From Pedobacter sp. W3I1 (GTDB lineage: Bacteria > Bacteroidota > Bacteroidia > Sphingobacteriales > Sphingobacteriaceae): 64,000 bases of DNA. This document shows positions 8,572 through 18,600 of this stretch, one piece after another; positions within the stretch are counted from its first letter, which is position 1; each line of letters begins with the position of its first letter. A program made the position numbers and the translations under genes. The DNA lies in NCBI RefSeq assembly GCF_030816015.1, contig NZ_JAUSXN010000001.1, forward strand, positions 4,092,001 to 4,156,000, written 5' to 3'. The notes beneath the pieces are model-generated. The model did not search any database. It was not told where the DNA came from and saw nothing but the letters and a program-made list of their open reading frames with translations.

Positions 8572-10347
8572 TTAAATAGGCTGACATTTCACTTTCAACC
8601 ATTCAGCTTCTTCATCAGATAAAAGGGGCTGAAGCTTCTCGAACACCATTTGATTATATTGATTTAACCACTCAATCTGATCTGGGGCCAAAAGTGTTTT
8701 ATTGATAATCGGGGTATCGATAAAACATAAGGTTAAGGTTTCGAAAGTGAGAAAATTACCAAATTCACTATTGCTCTGGGGGATACATAAAACCAGATTT
8801 TCTAGGCGTACACCATGTTTACCCGGACGATAAATTCCAGGCTCAATGGAGGTTACCATACCTGGTTTAAAGGCGACATCTACATTAGCCGGGCTAATAT
8901 TCTGAGGTCCTTCGTGTACATTCAGAAAAAAACCAATACCATGACCGGTTCCATGACCAAAATTTATGGCGTGTTCCCACAAAGGTTTTCTACAGATGGA
9001 ATCGATTTGATAACCTTTGGTACCTTCTGGAAAAATCAGTTTAGAACCTTCAATCAGGCCTTTGAGCACCAAGGTGTAATCATCGGCCTGGGTTGATGAG
9101 CAATTACCAATAGGAATTACCCTGGTAATATCGGTTGTACCATACAAATACTGGCCTCCGGAATCGACAAGAAACAAACCATCACCTAAAATTTCCTGAT
9201 TGCTTTCTGCTGTTACGCTATAATGTGGCAATGCACCGTTTGCATTATAGCCAGCTATGGTATTAAAACTTAAACCAACAAAAGATGTTTGTTCTACTCT
9301 AAACGCTTCCAATTTCTCTGCTGCAGACCATTCTGTAATCTTTTCTTTTCCCAAATGATCTTCCATCCACTTGAAGAACCTCGTTAAAGCTATCCCATCA
9401 TTTAACATCGCCTTGCGGATATGATTAATTTCAGTATTATTATTTAAACTCTTTAGATGTGTACTTGGATTAATGCCTGAAATTATTTTGGAACTACTTG
9501 GCAAACACTGGTACAAGCCGAAGCAGGTACGTTTTGGGTCGATAAAAATTTGCGCACCCTGCGGCAGATCTTTTAGCGTTTGAGCTACATCCTGATAGGG
9601 AAATAAAATAACACCTTGATTATTTAAGGTTTCAATATCAATTTGCGTTAACTTTTGTTTGTTGATAAAGAGTTTAACCTCAGCAGGTGCAATTAAAGCA
9701 AAACTTAAAGTTACAGGATTATAGTCTACATCTTTTCCTCTTAGGTTAAAAAGCCATGCAATGTCATCGAGCGATGAAATTAAATGATAATCTGCCCCAC
9801 TTATTTTTAATGCAGCTCTTACCTGTTTTATTTTAGCAGAAATGGCAAACCCCGCAGCTTCCTCATCAATTAAAAAGGCATTTGCTTGTGGCAGCCCTAC
9901 CCTATCCAGCCAAATAGTGCTGATAAAATCAACGTCAATGATTTCTATTTCACGCTGAGTTAAACTACTCTGCATCTCGAGGGCTAATGCCACCGTAATG
10001 AGCTGATGGTTAAAGCCTATTTTTGCGCCCTTTGGCAAAACTTCGAGTAACCAATCGATGTATTCGGGCGTATGTGGCACTTTCAATTTTACCAATTCGT
10101 AACCAGTATTGTTTAATTGTGTTTCTGCCTGCGTAAAATATCGCGAATCAGTCCACAGACCAGCAAAATCCTGGGTAATGACCACTGTGCCAGCTGAGCC
10201 TGTAAATCCACAAGCAAAAGGAATAGCTTTATAATGTGCTGGTAAATATTCACTGATGTGAGGATCTGCCGAGGTAATCATATAAGCATCTACTTTTTGA
10301 GCAGCCATTAATTGGCGTAAGGCCTGCAATTTTTCTACAAAGGTCAT
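8572..10347 (-). CDS. Xaa-Pro aminopeptidase, XPNPEP1-like (M24)
   Basis: This 591-residue protein has the three-part layout of eukaryote-type aminopeptidase P: two creatinase-like N-terminal domains (about 5-300) and a catalytic M24 domain (about 310-530), followed by a short C-terminal extension. The metal ligands are Asp395 (LVDSGGQY), Asp406 (TTDITRV), His469 (GHGTGHGIG), Glu502 (SIEPGIY) and Glu516 (VRLENLV). HEGPQ at about 479-483 is typical of this subgroup. No signal peptide is seen, so it is cytoplasmic, trimming peptides with penultimate proline. It starts at an ATG at 10347 with about 200 bp of leader. It adds a second, distinct Xaa-Pro activity to that at 3114-4520. Confidence 0.94.
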   Translation of the reverse strand: MTFVEKLQALRQLMAAQKVDAYMITSADPHISEYLPAHYKAIPFACGFTGSAGTVVITQDFAGLWTDSRYFTQAETQLNNTGYELVKLKVPHTPEYIDWLLEVLPKGAKIGFNHQLITVALALEMQSSLTQREIEIIDVDFISTIWLDRVGLPQANAFLIDEEAAGFAISAKIKQVRAALKISGADYHLISSLDDIAWLFNLRGKDVDYNPVTLSFALIAPAEVKLFINKQKLTQIDIETLNNQGVILFPYQDVAQTLKDLPQGAQIFIDPKRTCFGLYQCLPSSSKIISGINPSTHLKSLNNNTEINHIRKAMLNDGIALTRFFKWMEDHLGKEKITEWSAAEKLEAFRVEQTSFVGLSFNTIAGYNANGALPHYSVTAESNQEILGDGLFLVDSGGQYLYGTTDITRVIPIGNCSSTQADDYTLVLKGLIEGSKLIFPEGTKGYQIDSICRKPLWEHAINFGHGTGHGIGFFLNVHEGPQNISPANVDVAFKPGMVTSIEPGIYRPGKHGVRLENLVLCIPQSNSEFGNFLTFETLTLCFIDTPIINKTLLAPDQIEWLNQYNQMVFEKLQPLLSDEEAEWLKVKCQPI

Positions 10348-10549
10348 GTTGTGGAAGAGTTTTGTCGGACCAAATTTAAATATTAATGGACATCAACCCT
10401 TAAAACAAACAAGAATTAATACAAATATTGTTCAGATTGCTTTTGACGAAACCAGAAACTTACTCAATAGGATTTTAGTATCGGAAGCGCAACCTATTCC
10501 GATACTTTAGAAAATTGTTTTATCCTTAAATTGCAAATACGATAAGAAA

Positions 10550-11017
10550 TTAAACGTAGCGATCAATTGACGGAGCTTTAACCACCTCGTAACTATCTGA
10601 TTTCTGAAAGCACCGTATTTTAAAAACAAGGGCAGATTCTCTTTGAGCCAGGGCATGGATACCTAAAATAAAGCGTTGTTGAAAACGTTTGGGACAAGCT
10701 TCTTTATGGCAAATTATTTCATAACGGTCTACATTCTCTACGACCACATCAAGCACATATTTTGGCCACTGTTTTTTAATCAGATTTGGCAACCAGGTAA
10801 ACTGCTGCATGTTAATTAAATCCCCCATCCCTTCAATTGCCACTGGGGGAATATCTCCACCTACTATCTGAGTCCAGCTGCCCTCCACTTCATCAATAAT
10901 ACCCAGCACTTTACATCCAGACAGCACCAACCATGGATCTTCCGTGCTGGCCCGAATTAACTGATAAGATGCATCTTCTAAAAATTCCTGTTCAAAAACG
11001 TATGTAAGTTCGATCAT
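10550..11017 (-). CDS. Protein of unknown function, paralogue of 25782-26270
   Basis: This 155-residue protein has no signal or membrane segment, and I do not recognise its family. It aligns along its length with the protein at 25782-26270. Shared features are DPWLVL versus EPWTVL near the start, an E-x-W tryptophan about 20 residues later, a Q-Q-x(4)-LP run, KKQWPK versus KLRWPK, and YEIICHKE versus YMVICKPF. The conserved tryptophans and cysteine suggest a small globular domain. It starts 9 bp after the stop of the receiver-domain gene at 11027-11407, so the two are almost certainly co-transcribed. It could be an output or partner protein of that receiver; that is inference. Confidence 0.85.
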   Translation of the reverse strand: MIELTYVFEQEFLEDASYQLIRASTEDPWLVLSGCKVLGIIDEVEGSWTQIVGGDIPPVAIEGMGDLINMQQFTWLPNLIKKQWPKYVLDVVVENVDRYEIICHKEACPKRFQQRFILGIHALAQRESALVFKIRCFQKSDSYEVVKAPSIDRYV

Positions 11018-11026
11018 AAGCTATTT

Positions 11027-11407
11027 TCAATTGTTTATCGGCAAATTATTAAGTCGTATCAGTTTATTAATGGTATCAGCAAAACGTTTCATTGAAATCG
11101 GTTTACCAAGATAACATTCAAAGCAAGAATCTATTTTTCTCACTTCATTTTCGAGTTGGGCGGATGCATAGATCACAAACCTGGCTTTCGAGCGGAGATG
11201 CTGGGATAGTTCAGTACCCTTCATTCCATCCATATCTATATCTAAAAAAAGAAAATCGATTTTATCTCCGGCACTAATTGTTTTTAAGGCATCAAAGGGA
11301 TTATTAAAGGCGCTAAACAGTTTTAAAAAACGGATACCTGCAATATAGTCGTGAAGTACATCAATCGCGTGCTGTTCATCATCAACAATTGCACAGCTGT
11401 AATACAT
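11027..11407 (-). CDS. Stand-alone receiver (REC) domain response regulator
   Basis: The open frame extends upstream to 11524, but the first 39 residues are not REC-like; the domain begins at the ATG at 11407 (MYYSCAIVDDEQ), giving 126 residues. The phosphorelay residues are all present: acidic pair Asp9-Asp10, phospho-acceptor Asp56 (FLFLDID), Ser82 in IYASAQ and Lys102 in LGKPIS. The sequence looks like the receiver of a LytTR-type regulator, but it stops right after the last helix with no DNA-binding or enzymatic output. Such proteins act through protein contacts or as phosphate sinks. The gene 9 bp downstream (10550-11017) is the natural candidate partner. No kinase gene lies beside it. 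Confidence 0.88.
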   Translation of the reverse strand: MYYSCAIVDDEQHAIDVLHDYIAGIRFLKLFSAFNNPFDALKTISAGDKIDFLFLDIDMDGMKGTELSQHLRSKARFVIYASAQLENEVRKIDSCFECYLGKPISMKRFADTINKLIRLNNLPINN

Positions 11408-11599
11408 AGGCAAATTAAGATAGGCTGTACAAATGTTAACAATGCAGGCCTCAATTCCTATTGTCAGATGCAAAAAGGGTAAAATTACGGTAATAACGGG
11501 CATACTAATCAGACGGTATATCAATTTGTGTACCTTTTCCGTGGTAAATTCAGTAACACAACATTTGCGGCTATCTTATTAAAATCAGCAATCTCACGG

Positions 11600-12299
11600 T
11601 GTTTCCCGCTGATATTGCTGATTTACGCAGAACCTATTGCATTTTACCATTAAGCAGTTAAGGACATTAAGACTCTATTGTAAATCATCTGCGAGAATCT
11701 TCATAAATCTGCGGGAATTCAATCGCGTCATGTCCCGCTGATATCGCTGATCTACGCAGAACCTATTGCATTTTTACCATTAAGTAATTAAGGGTATTAA
11801 GACTCTATTGTAAATCATCTGCGAGAATCTTCTTAAATCTGCGGGAAACCAATCGCTCCATGTCCCGCTGATATCGCTGATCTACGCAGAACCTATTGCA
11901 TTTTTACCATTAAGTAATTAAGGACATTAAGACATGAATGTCAATCATCTGCGATTATTTTCTTAAATCTGAGGGAAACCAATCGCTCCATGTTTCCCGC
12001 GGATGTCGCTGATCTACGCAGAACCTATTGCATTTTTTACCATTAAGGAATTAAGGGTATTAAGACTCTATTGTAAATCATTTGCGAGAATCTTCTTAAA
12101 TCTGCGGGAATTCAATCGCGTCATGTCCCGCTGATATCGCTGATTTACGCAGAACCTATTGCATTTTACCATTAGGCAGTTAAGGACATTAAGACTCTAT
12201 TGTAAATCATCTGCGAGAATCTTCTTAAATCTGCGGGAAACCAATCGCTCCATGTTTCCCGCTGATGTCGCTGATCTACGCAGAACCTATTGCATTTTT
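11600..12299. repeat. Tandem array A: about 5.5 units of a ~130-bp repeat
   Basis: The phrase GCAGAACCTATTGCAT recurs at 11627, 11756, 11886, 12018, 12149 and 12280, giving a period of 129-132 bp. Units are highly similar, with small differences (TAAGCAGTTAAGGACATT versus TAAGTAATTAAGGGTATT). Each holds short inverted repeats, for example TTCCCGC/GCGGGAA and CGCAGA/TCTGCG. The array ends one base before the stop codon of the minus-strand gene at 12301. The same unit, reversed, forms array B at 20849-21785. There are no spacers of the CRISPR kind and no convincing ORF. Confidence 0.92.
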
Positions 12300-12300
12300 A

Positions 12301-14163
12301 TTATTGAGTTTTCTTTAAACGATAAGCTTCGATGATTTTATAAAAAATCTGATGGTTAGGATATACACCCATAAAGGCTTCCGAACCGGGACCATAGGCA
12401 AATACAGGCACCATGATATTGGTATGATCATCTGTGCTGAAATTACCCCGAACGGTTCCTTTTCTGTAAGAGGCATCCAGGAGCGACAGTCCTCCGGTTT
12501 CATGATCGGCAGTTACAATTACCAACGTTTCCCCATCCAAATCGGCAAACTTTAAGGCTTCACCCACCAGGCGGTCGAAATCTTGTTGTTCGGTTACCGC
12601 GAAAGGCAAATCGTTTGCATGCCCGCCGTGATCGATTTGTGCCCCTTCTGCCATGATAAAAAATCCTTTTTTATTTTTCGAGAGCAATTCAACCGTTTTT
12701 AAGAACGAAGTCTTCAGCATTTCTCCCCGGCCTTCCAATATTTTCCGGGTAGCAGAATCGTCTAAAAGTACTACTTGTTTAGCTGCATTTGAGGCAACAA
12801 AACTTTTTAGGTCTTTCTGCAGTGCATAACCCCTGGCCGAAATTTTATCCATCAGTTTTTGATCTGGATTCTCGGTAAAACTTTTGCGTTTCGAACCAAC
12901 TAAAACATCAACATGACTGTTCTGAAAATCGGCTGCAATTTCCTTCGTCATGGATCGTTCAAGCTGATGAGCATAAAATGCTGCAGGCGTAGCATCGGTA
13001 ATATCGCCACTGCTGATGATCCCACTTGTAAGACCATAAAGAGCTAAAATATCAGGAATAGATTGAAGTGCTTTACCCGTAGAATCGACGCTGATGTAGC
13101 GGTTATTGGTTTTATGCCCTGTAGCCATAGCCGTTGCACCTGCTGCAGAATCAGTAAAATCTGAATTGGAAGCTTCAGTACGTGAAAGGCCCAGGTGTTT
13201 AATCGTGATGATATTGGATTGACCAAAATTAGCACTCAAGCCTGCCTGAATCTGTGCCAGCCCCATGCCATCTCCTATTAAAAGAATTACATTTTTGGCT
13301 TTGGTTTTTAATCCGTCGCTTTTGTAAGTTGGCTGATAAGGCTGATATGCCTTCGGATTGCTGTACTCGAGCTTAGCCCTGTTTTGATAAAAATCTTTTA
13401 GCAATACCGGATGATCTGTACCGATCCAATCAACGCCCATATGTTCCAATTCTTTCCAGCTGTTCGGGCTATCTTTGGTTGCCCAAAAACGGAAAGGTTT
13501 ACCCATTGCATGTACTTTGGCAATTACCGCTTTCATTTTTTCTAAATCGGTTGGTGTTGGAGTGCCTTTTCCGTTCCATACCGAATAATGGGAAATATCA
13601 TCGCTGATCATCCCAACGTGCATTAACTGTTCACTTGTGTATTGATTTGCAGGACGTCCATCGAAACTGATGAGTGATGGATAATCCTTAAACTTTTCGG
13701 CGGGTGGAACGGCTCCACTCATTACAATTTTAATGGCTGAAGGATTGATCTGTTGATCGAAAACAAATTCATTACCTTTTAAATCGGCCAGTAATTTCGG
13801 AATGACGTGTTCATAATCCTCCTTTATATCGATTACCACTTGAAGTTTTTGTTTCGGATCAGCATAAGGATGGTTGGCATGATCTTTAAAAAATGCCACC
13901 AATGGATCGATATATAATTTTTTCAATGTTTTGCCTGAAGTGATTTCGCTGCTGTCGTGTGCAACAAACAACTCTCCATTACGATAAAACACATCTGCTT
14001 CGATAGATCCCATACCAGCATAATAAGCCTCCAATAAAGGAATTTGCTGCTTATAATCATTATGACTGTGTCCGTTACCGGCATTCAGTTTCTGCTGCGC
14101 AGAAACTGAATGTACACCTAAACCCAATAATAAAAAGAGGATCAGTTTATTCGGTTTTACCAT
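12301..14163 (-). CDS. Secreted two-domain enzyme: GDPD-like phosphodiesterase + alkaline phosphatase
   Basis: This 620-residue protein has a signal peptide (about 1-22). Residues 30-260 form a glycerophosphodiesterase/PI-PLC-like barrel of the AIM6 kind: HSHND at 32-36, Glu55 and Asp57 in SIEADVF, His69 in VAHD. Residues 288-615 are an alkaline phosphatase: metal-binding Asp298 in GDGMG, nucleophile Ser339 in TDSAAGATA, ligands at DHGGH (511-515) and DHE (553-555). One polypeptide could therefore cut a phosphodiester and strip phosphate from the product. The gene overlaps the susD gene by 7 bp (14157-14163) and is last in the sigma-FecR-SusC-SusD run, so it probably processes the cargo of that transporter. 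Domain calls are strong; the joint reaction is inference. Confidence 0.92.
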   Translation of the reverse strand: MVKPNKLILFLLLGLGVHSVSAQQKLNAGNGHSHNDYKQQIPLLEAYYAGMGSIEADVFYRNGELFVAHDSSEITSGKTLKKLYIDPLVAFFKDHANHPYADPKQKLQVVIDIKEDYEHVIPKLLADLKGNEFVFDQQINPSAIKIVMSGAVPPAEKFKDYPSLISFDGRPANQYTSEQLMHVGMISDDISHYSVWNGKGTPTPTDLEKMKAVIAKVHAMGKPFRFWATKDSPNSWKELEHMGVDWIGTDHPVLLKDFYQNRAKLEYSNPKAYQPYQPTYKSDGLKTKAKNVILLIGDGMGLAQIQAGLSANFGQSNIITIKHLGLSRTEASNSDFTDSAAGATAMATGHKTNNRYISVDSTGKALQSIPDILALYGLTSGIISSGDITDATPAAFYAHQLERSMTKEIAADFQNSHVDVLVGSKRKSFTENPDQKLMDKISARGYALQKDLKSFVASNAAKQVVLLDDSATRKILEGRGEMLKTSFLKTVELLSKNKKGFFIMAEGAQIDHGGHANDLPFAVTEQQDFDRLVGEALKFADLDGETLVIVTADHETGGLSLLDASYRKGTVRGNFSTDDHTNIMVPVFAYGPGSEAFMGVYPNHQIFYKIIEAYRLKKTQ

Positions 14164-15680
14164 CCCTCATTCTGTTTAATTACACCAGCACTGTTATCAA
14201 TTTCTCTTTGCGGTACTGCCCATACATTGTGTACCTGTGGGTTGAAAGTTCTGGCTGGCCAGATTACGCTCCCATCAAAATCGTGCAAAGGTTTTGCATA
14301 AGCAGCCTGTGCATCGCCCCATCTTACCAAATCGCGGTGACGATCAGCCCATTCTCCGGCCAGTTCATTACGGCGTTCGCGCTTAAGGTCGTCAATCGTC
14401 ATTCCTGTTTTGGCGGCTAAACCTGCACGTAGTCTGATTTTGTTCAGTTCGCTATCGCCGGCACCTGCACCGCTCAGGCTAATTGCAGCTTCTGCTTTGA
14501 TTAGCAATACTTCAGCATAACGCATTAAGGGTACATTTAAATCTGTTGTACCATTGTCGCCGTTAGGATTAACATGCGTTGGAATTGGATTAGCGTATGA
14601 AAACGGCTCCATATATTTTTTAAACTGGTAGTTTGAAGTCGCTCCCGCATCTTTTGTAAAGCTACGTTCAGCACCAAAGAACATAAATTTATCACCAGGC
14701 TTTAAAATAGTGGCTTCACGGCGCTGATCGCTGGTTTCATAAGAATCGTAAAGTTCTTTAGTTGGCAGATAATAACCCCAACCATTGTAAATACCCCAGG
14801 CTTTATTGGTTAACATTACGCCCGGGAGCTTACTGCCCCAGCCTGTTCCGCCACCGCTTGGCGTACACACCACCGACCAGATATATTCCTTTGACCAGTT
14901 GTTAGCTGCTTTGAATACATCTGCAAAACCTGTGTTCACTAAATCGTGCTGACCTGAAGTGATGACCATATCAGCATATTTAGCGGCATTGGCATAATCT
15001 TTTTTGTACAGGTACACTTTAGACAGGTAAGCCCATGCAGCAGTTTTGTGCGCTTTGCCATAATCGGCAGGTTTCATTGCCGAAAATAAGGGAAGGTTAT
15101 CGGCAGCTTTTAATAAAAGTGAAATGATATAATCATAGTTTTCATTCACATTTTTTGCACGGGCAATGGGCTGGGAAGGATCACTCTCTGGTGTTACAAT
15201 CGGCACTCCAGCTTTATCGTTACCGTAATTGGCGGCCAACTGGAAGTAAACCAATCCGGCGTTAAAATAAGCGTCGCCAATAATCTGCTTTTTCAGGGCT
15301 TCATCCATTGGGATGGCGGGCACATTGATAATGATATCGTTGGCGCGTTTGATGATGGCATAACGCATGCTCCATTGGGTTTCGGTATAACCTCCGCCAA
15401 CATAGGTACGGTTAAAGTTTTTGATATTATCAGCCTCTGGTTTGTTACGTCCGGTAACCATATCATCGCTGGCATTGATAAACCAGAACATCCCACGACC
15501 GTAAAAGTCTTCTGCATTATAATTTTCATACATCCCAGCTTCTGCTTTTATGGCATCTTCTTTCGTTTTCCAGAAATTTTGTGCCGATGGAGATCCTTCT
15601 GGTGCAATATCAAGCTCTTTTGTACAGGAAGAGAAAAAAGCAAGTGCGGCAAATGCCATATATTTTAAATTTGTTTTCAT
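14157..15680 (-). CDS. SusD/RagB-family outer-membrane nutrient-binding lipoprotein
   Basis: The frame is open to 15707, but I choose the ATG at 15680 (MKTNLKYMAFAALAFFSSC) because it gives a clean lipoprotein signal with the cysteine of FFSSC, and avoids overlap with susC. The mature protein has the SusD pattern: an N-terminal TPR-like helical region, FWKTKEDAIKAEAGMYENYN near the start, and a C-terminal RAGLAAKTGM-x-ERRNELAGEWADRHRDLVRWGD signature. It caps the SusC barrel encoded just upstream (gap 13 bp) and binds the ligand at the cell surface. Because the third gene is a phosphodiesterase-phosphatase, the cargo is more likely a phosphate ester than a plain glycan. Confidence 0.93.
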   Translation of the reverse strand: MKTNLKYMAFAALAFFSSCTKELDIAPEGSPSAQNFWKTKEDAIKAEAGMYENYNAEDFYGRGMFWFINASDDMVTGRNKPEADNIKNFNRTYVGGGYTETQWSMRYAIIKRANDIIINVPAIPMDEALKKQIIGDAYFNAGLVYFQLAANYGNDKAGVPIVTPESDPSQPIARAKNVNENYDYIISLLLKAADNLPLFSAMKPADYGKAHKTAAWAYLSKVYLYKKDYANAAKYADMVITSGQHDLVNTGFADVFKAANNWSKEYIWSVVCTPSGGGTGWGSKLPGVMLTNKAWGIYNGWGYYLPTKELYDSYETSDQRREATILKPGDKFMFFGAERSFTKDAGATSNYQFKKYMEPFSYANPIPTHVNPNGDNGTTDLNVPLMRYAEVLLIKAEAAISLSGAGAGDSELNKIRLRAGLAAKTGMTIDDLKRERRNELAGEWADRHRDLVRWGDAQAAYAKPLHDFDGSVIWPARTFNPQVHNVWAVPQREIDNSAGVIKQNEGW

Positions 15681-15693
15681 TGTTGTTTTGTGA

Positions 15694-18600
15694 TTAGAGA
15701 TTAACACTTAAACCAAGGATAAAGCTTCGTGCCTGAGGATAACGACCAACATCCAATCCGTTGTTATCCATTCCGATTTCCGGATCGAAGCCTGAATAAT
15801 CAGTAATGGTAAAGAGATTGTTTGCCGTAGCATAAATTCTTACCACTCCGGTTTTTAATTTATTAGTCAGCGCTTTTGGCAAACTGTAACCTAAGGTTAC
15901 GTTACGGATACGCAGGTAAGAACCATCTTCGATATAAAAATCGGAAGCATTAAAGTTCCCATTGGCATCACTTGTTGAAATAATCGGCACTTTACCACCT
16001 AGGTTCTCTGGTGACCAGGCATCGAGGATCCCAACAAGTTTATTGTAAGATGGTCCACTCGCACTGTAAGTAGTACGTTTTACCGCATTAAACAATTTAT
16101 TACCCTGTACACCTTGCGCAAAAATGTTGAAATCGAAGTTTTTATAACTTGCATTAAAGCTCAGTCCGTAAGAGAAATCAGGGTAAGCACTGCCAGCGAA
16201 ATAACGGTCTTTGCCATCAATAGATCCATCGCCATTGAGATCAACAAACTTAAAATCGCCTGCTTTTGCATTCGGCTGAATCTTAGTTCCTTTAGCATTT
16301 TTATAGTTATCAGCTTCAGCCTGACTCTGGAAAAGACCATCCGTTTTTAACACGTAGTAACTGTACAAAGGTTGGCCAACCCTAATGGTAAGCGGCGCAA
16401 GCTCGTTACGGAAGTTGGTACCCACAGCAATGTTTTCCAATCCCGGTGCCAGTTCTTGTACTTTGTTGTTAATTTTGGTTAAAGTAGCGTTTACGCCATA
16501 GGTAAATGCTGCATTTTTATCGCTATTATAAGTTAAACCCAGTTCTATGCCTTTATCTTTTACAATACCTGCATTAATGGTCTGCGTATTTAAACCCGCT
16601 GTTCCAGGTAGCGACCTGGTTAAGATCATCTTATTGGTTTCTTTAATAAAATAATCAGCATTAAGGCTTAATCTGCCCAGAACTGCCATATCAAGACCAA
16701 AGTTTGTTTGTTTTGATTCTGCCCATGTTAAATCTTTGTTAGCCAAAACAGTCTGTACATAACCATTCTGTAAAGTTGGTGTTTGCCCGAAATAACTTTG
16801 GGTGGCACTTAACAATGGATTTACTGCTGAAGCATTAAGCGATCCTAAATTACCTAGTATACCGTAACTGCCCCTTAGTTTCAGTTCGTTTAACCAGGTT
16901 GCGTTTTTAAGAAAATCTTCTTTACTTACAACCCAACCGAGCGAAGCTGACCCGTAATTTTTCGTCCTGTTATTTTTGCTAAGCAGCGATGATCCATCAC
17001 GGCGGCCGATTAAAGACAATAGATATTTTTCTTTGTAATTATAATTGGCCCTTAAAAATAATGAAGAAAGTGCCTGTTCATACATACCGCTAACAGAGGG
17101 TTGAATAACTGTTGCGTTAACCAGGTACCTGTATTGAGGCGATTCGTCATCAAAACCTGCTCCTGAAGCTGATAAGCTATTGCTTTTAGTTTTCTGGAAA
17201 GAATAACCACCGGTAAGATCTAATTGGTGACTTCCAAAGGTTACTTTATAACTTAAAACCTGCTCAGCAAGAAAATCGTTGGCACGACTGCTGCTTTCCT
17301 GTAAACTATTGCTTAATACCGGCTTTCCTACCTCAGGCCTTTTTGGTGTAAAGCTTTTAAATGCAGCATCGGTTTTAGTTATGCTTAAGTTAGACCTGAA
17401 GGTTAAACCCTTTGCAAGTTTAATGTTGGCATAAGGATTAACCACAAGCACATTTACAGGATTGTTGATATCAATACGTTGCAGATCGGCAACCGGATTC
17501 ACAATATCGCCATAATCGCCTGCATATTGTCCGCCAGGTAAACCGGCAAAGCTGCCATCGGCATTATATGGCGTTCCGTTGGTTGGATAATAAATAGCCG
17601 AAAGTAAGGCCCCCGTATAATCGCTGCTCGTATTTGCGCCATTTCCATTGGTGCTGCTATACGATAAGTTTTCGCCAACTTTTAACCAATTGGTTACCTC
17701 ATGCTCGGTATTGATCCTAAAATTATAGCGTTTGGTTTTGGTATTTAGCACAATGCCTTCTGCATTACGGTAATTGAAACTGAGGTAATAATTAGATTTC
17801 TCGCTACCACCGTTTATTGCGGCATTGTAATCCTGTAACATTCCATCTCTAAAAACTTCATCCATCCAATTGGTGCGGGTAATCTGCCCATCAGGATATT
17901 TCGTAGGATCGAAAGCCGGCAATATAGTTGTACCACCGTTTTTGGCTGCAGTTGCGGCGACCTGTGCACGTTGCTGCGCATTTAATGGCTCTAATTTCTT
18001 CCATGCGCTTTGTTGTCCCAGTTTGGCATCGAAACTAATCTGCATTTTACCGCTCTTCCCTTTTTTGGTGGTGACCAATACCACTCCTCCTGATGCCCGG
18101 GCACCATAAATGGCTGCAGATGCATCTTTTAACACCGAAATAGATTCAATATCATTAGGATTGAGCTGTGGTGTGCCCGAAAATATAGATCCATCAATAA
18201 CGTATAATACGTTTTCTCCGTTAATACCTCCCGCACCGCGGATATTGATGCGTGGAGCAGAAGTTGGATCACCACCCTCGTTAGTTACCATTACCCCAGG
18301 AGATTTTCCGGCCAATACCTCTCCTACGCTATTCAGTGAACGTGAAGAAAGTTTATCCAGTCCAACAATGCTGATTGCACCTGTTAAGGTTTCTTTCTTT
18401 TGTGTTCCATAACCTACCACCACCACATCGGCAAGCATCGAACGTTCTTCGCTCAGCACCATATTAATCATCTGATTTTCAGCAACTTTCACCTCTCTGG
18501 TACGGTAACCGATCATAGAGAACGATAATACCGCATCAGCACCTACTTCAATGCGATAAGCACCATTGCCATCGGTTACTGTTCCGCTTTGCGTACCCAG

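Noticed and set aside
11408..11524. N-terminal extension of the receiver protein
   Set aside because: The 39 extra residues are hydrophobic and unlike any REC N-terminus; the ATG at 11407 gives a standard domain start.
11600..12299. CRISPR array
   Set aside because: The repeat unit is the whole ~130-bp period with no variable spacers, and no cas genes are present; the same holds for 20849-21785.
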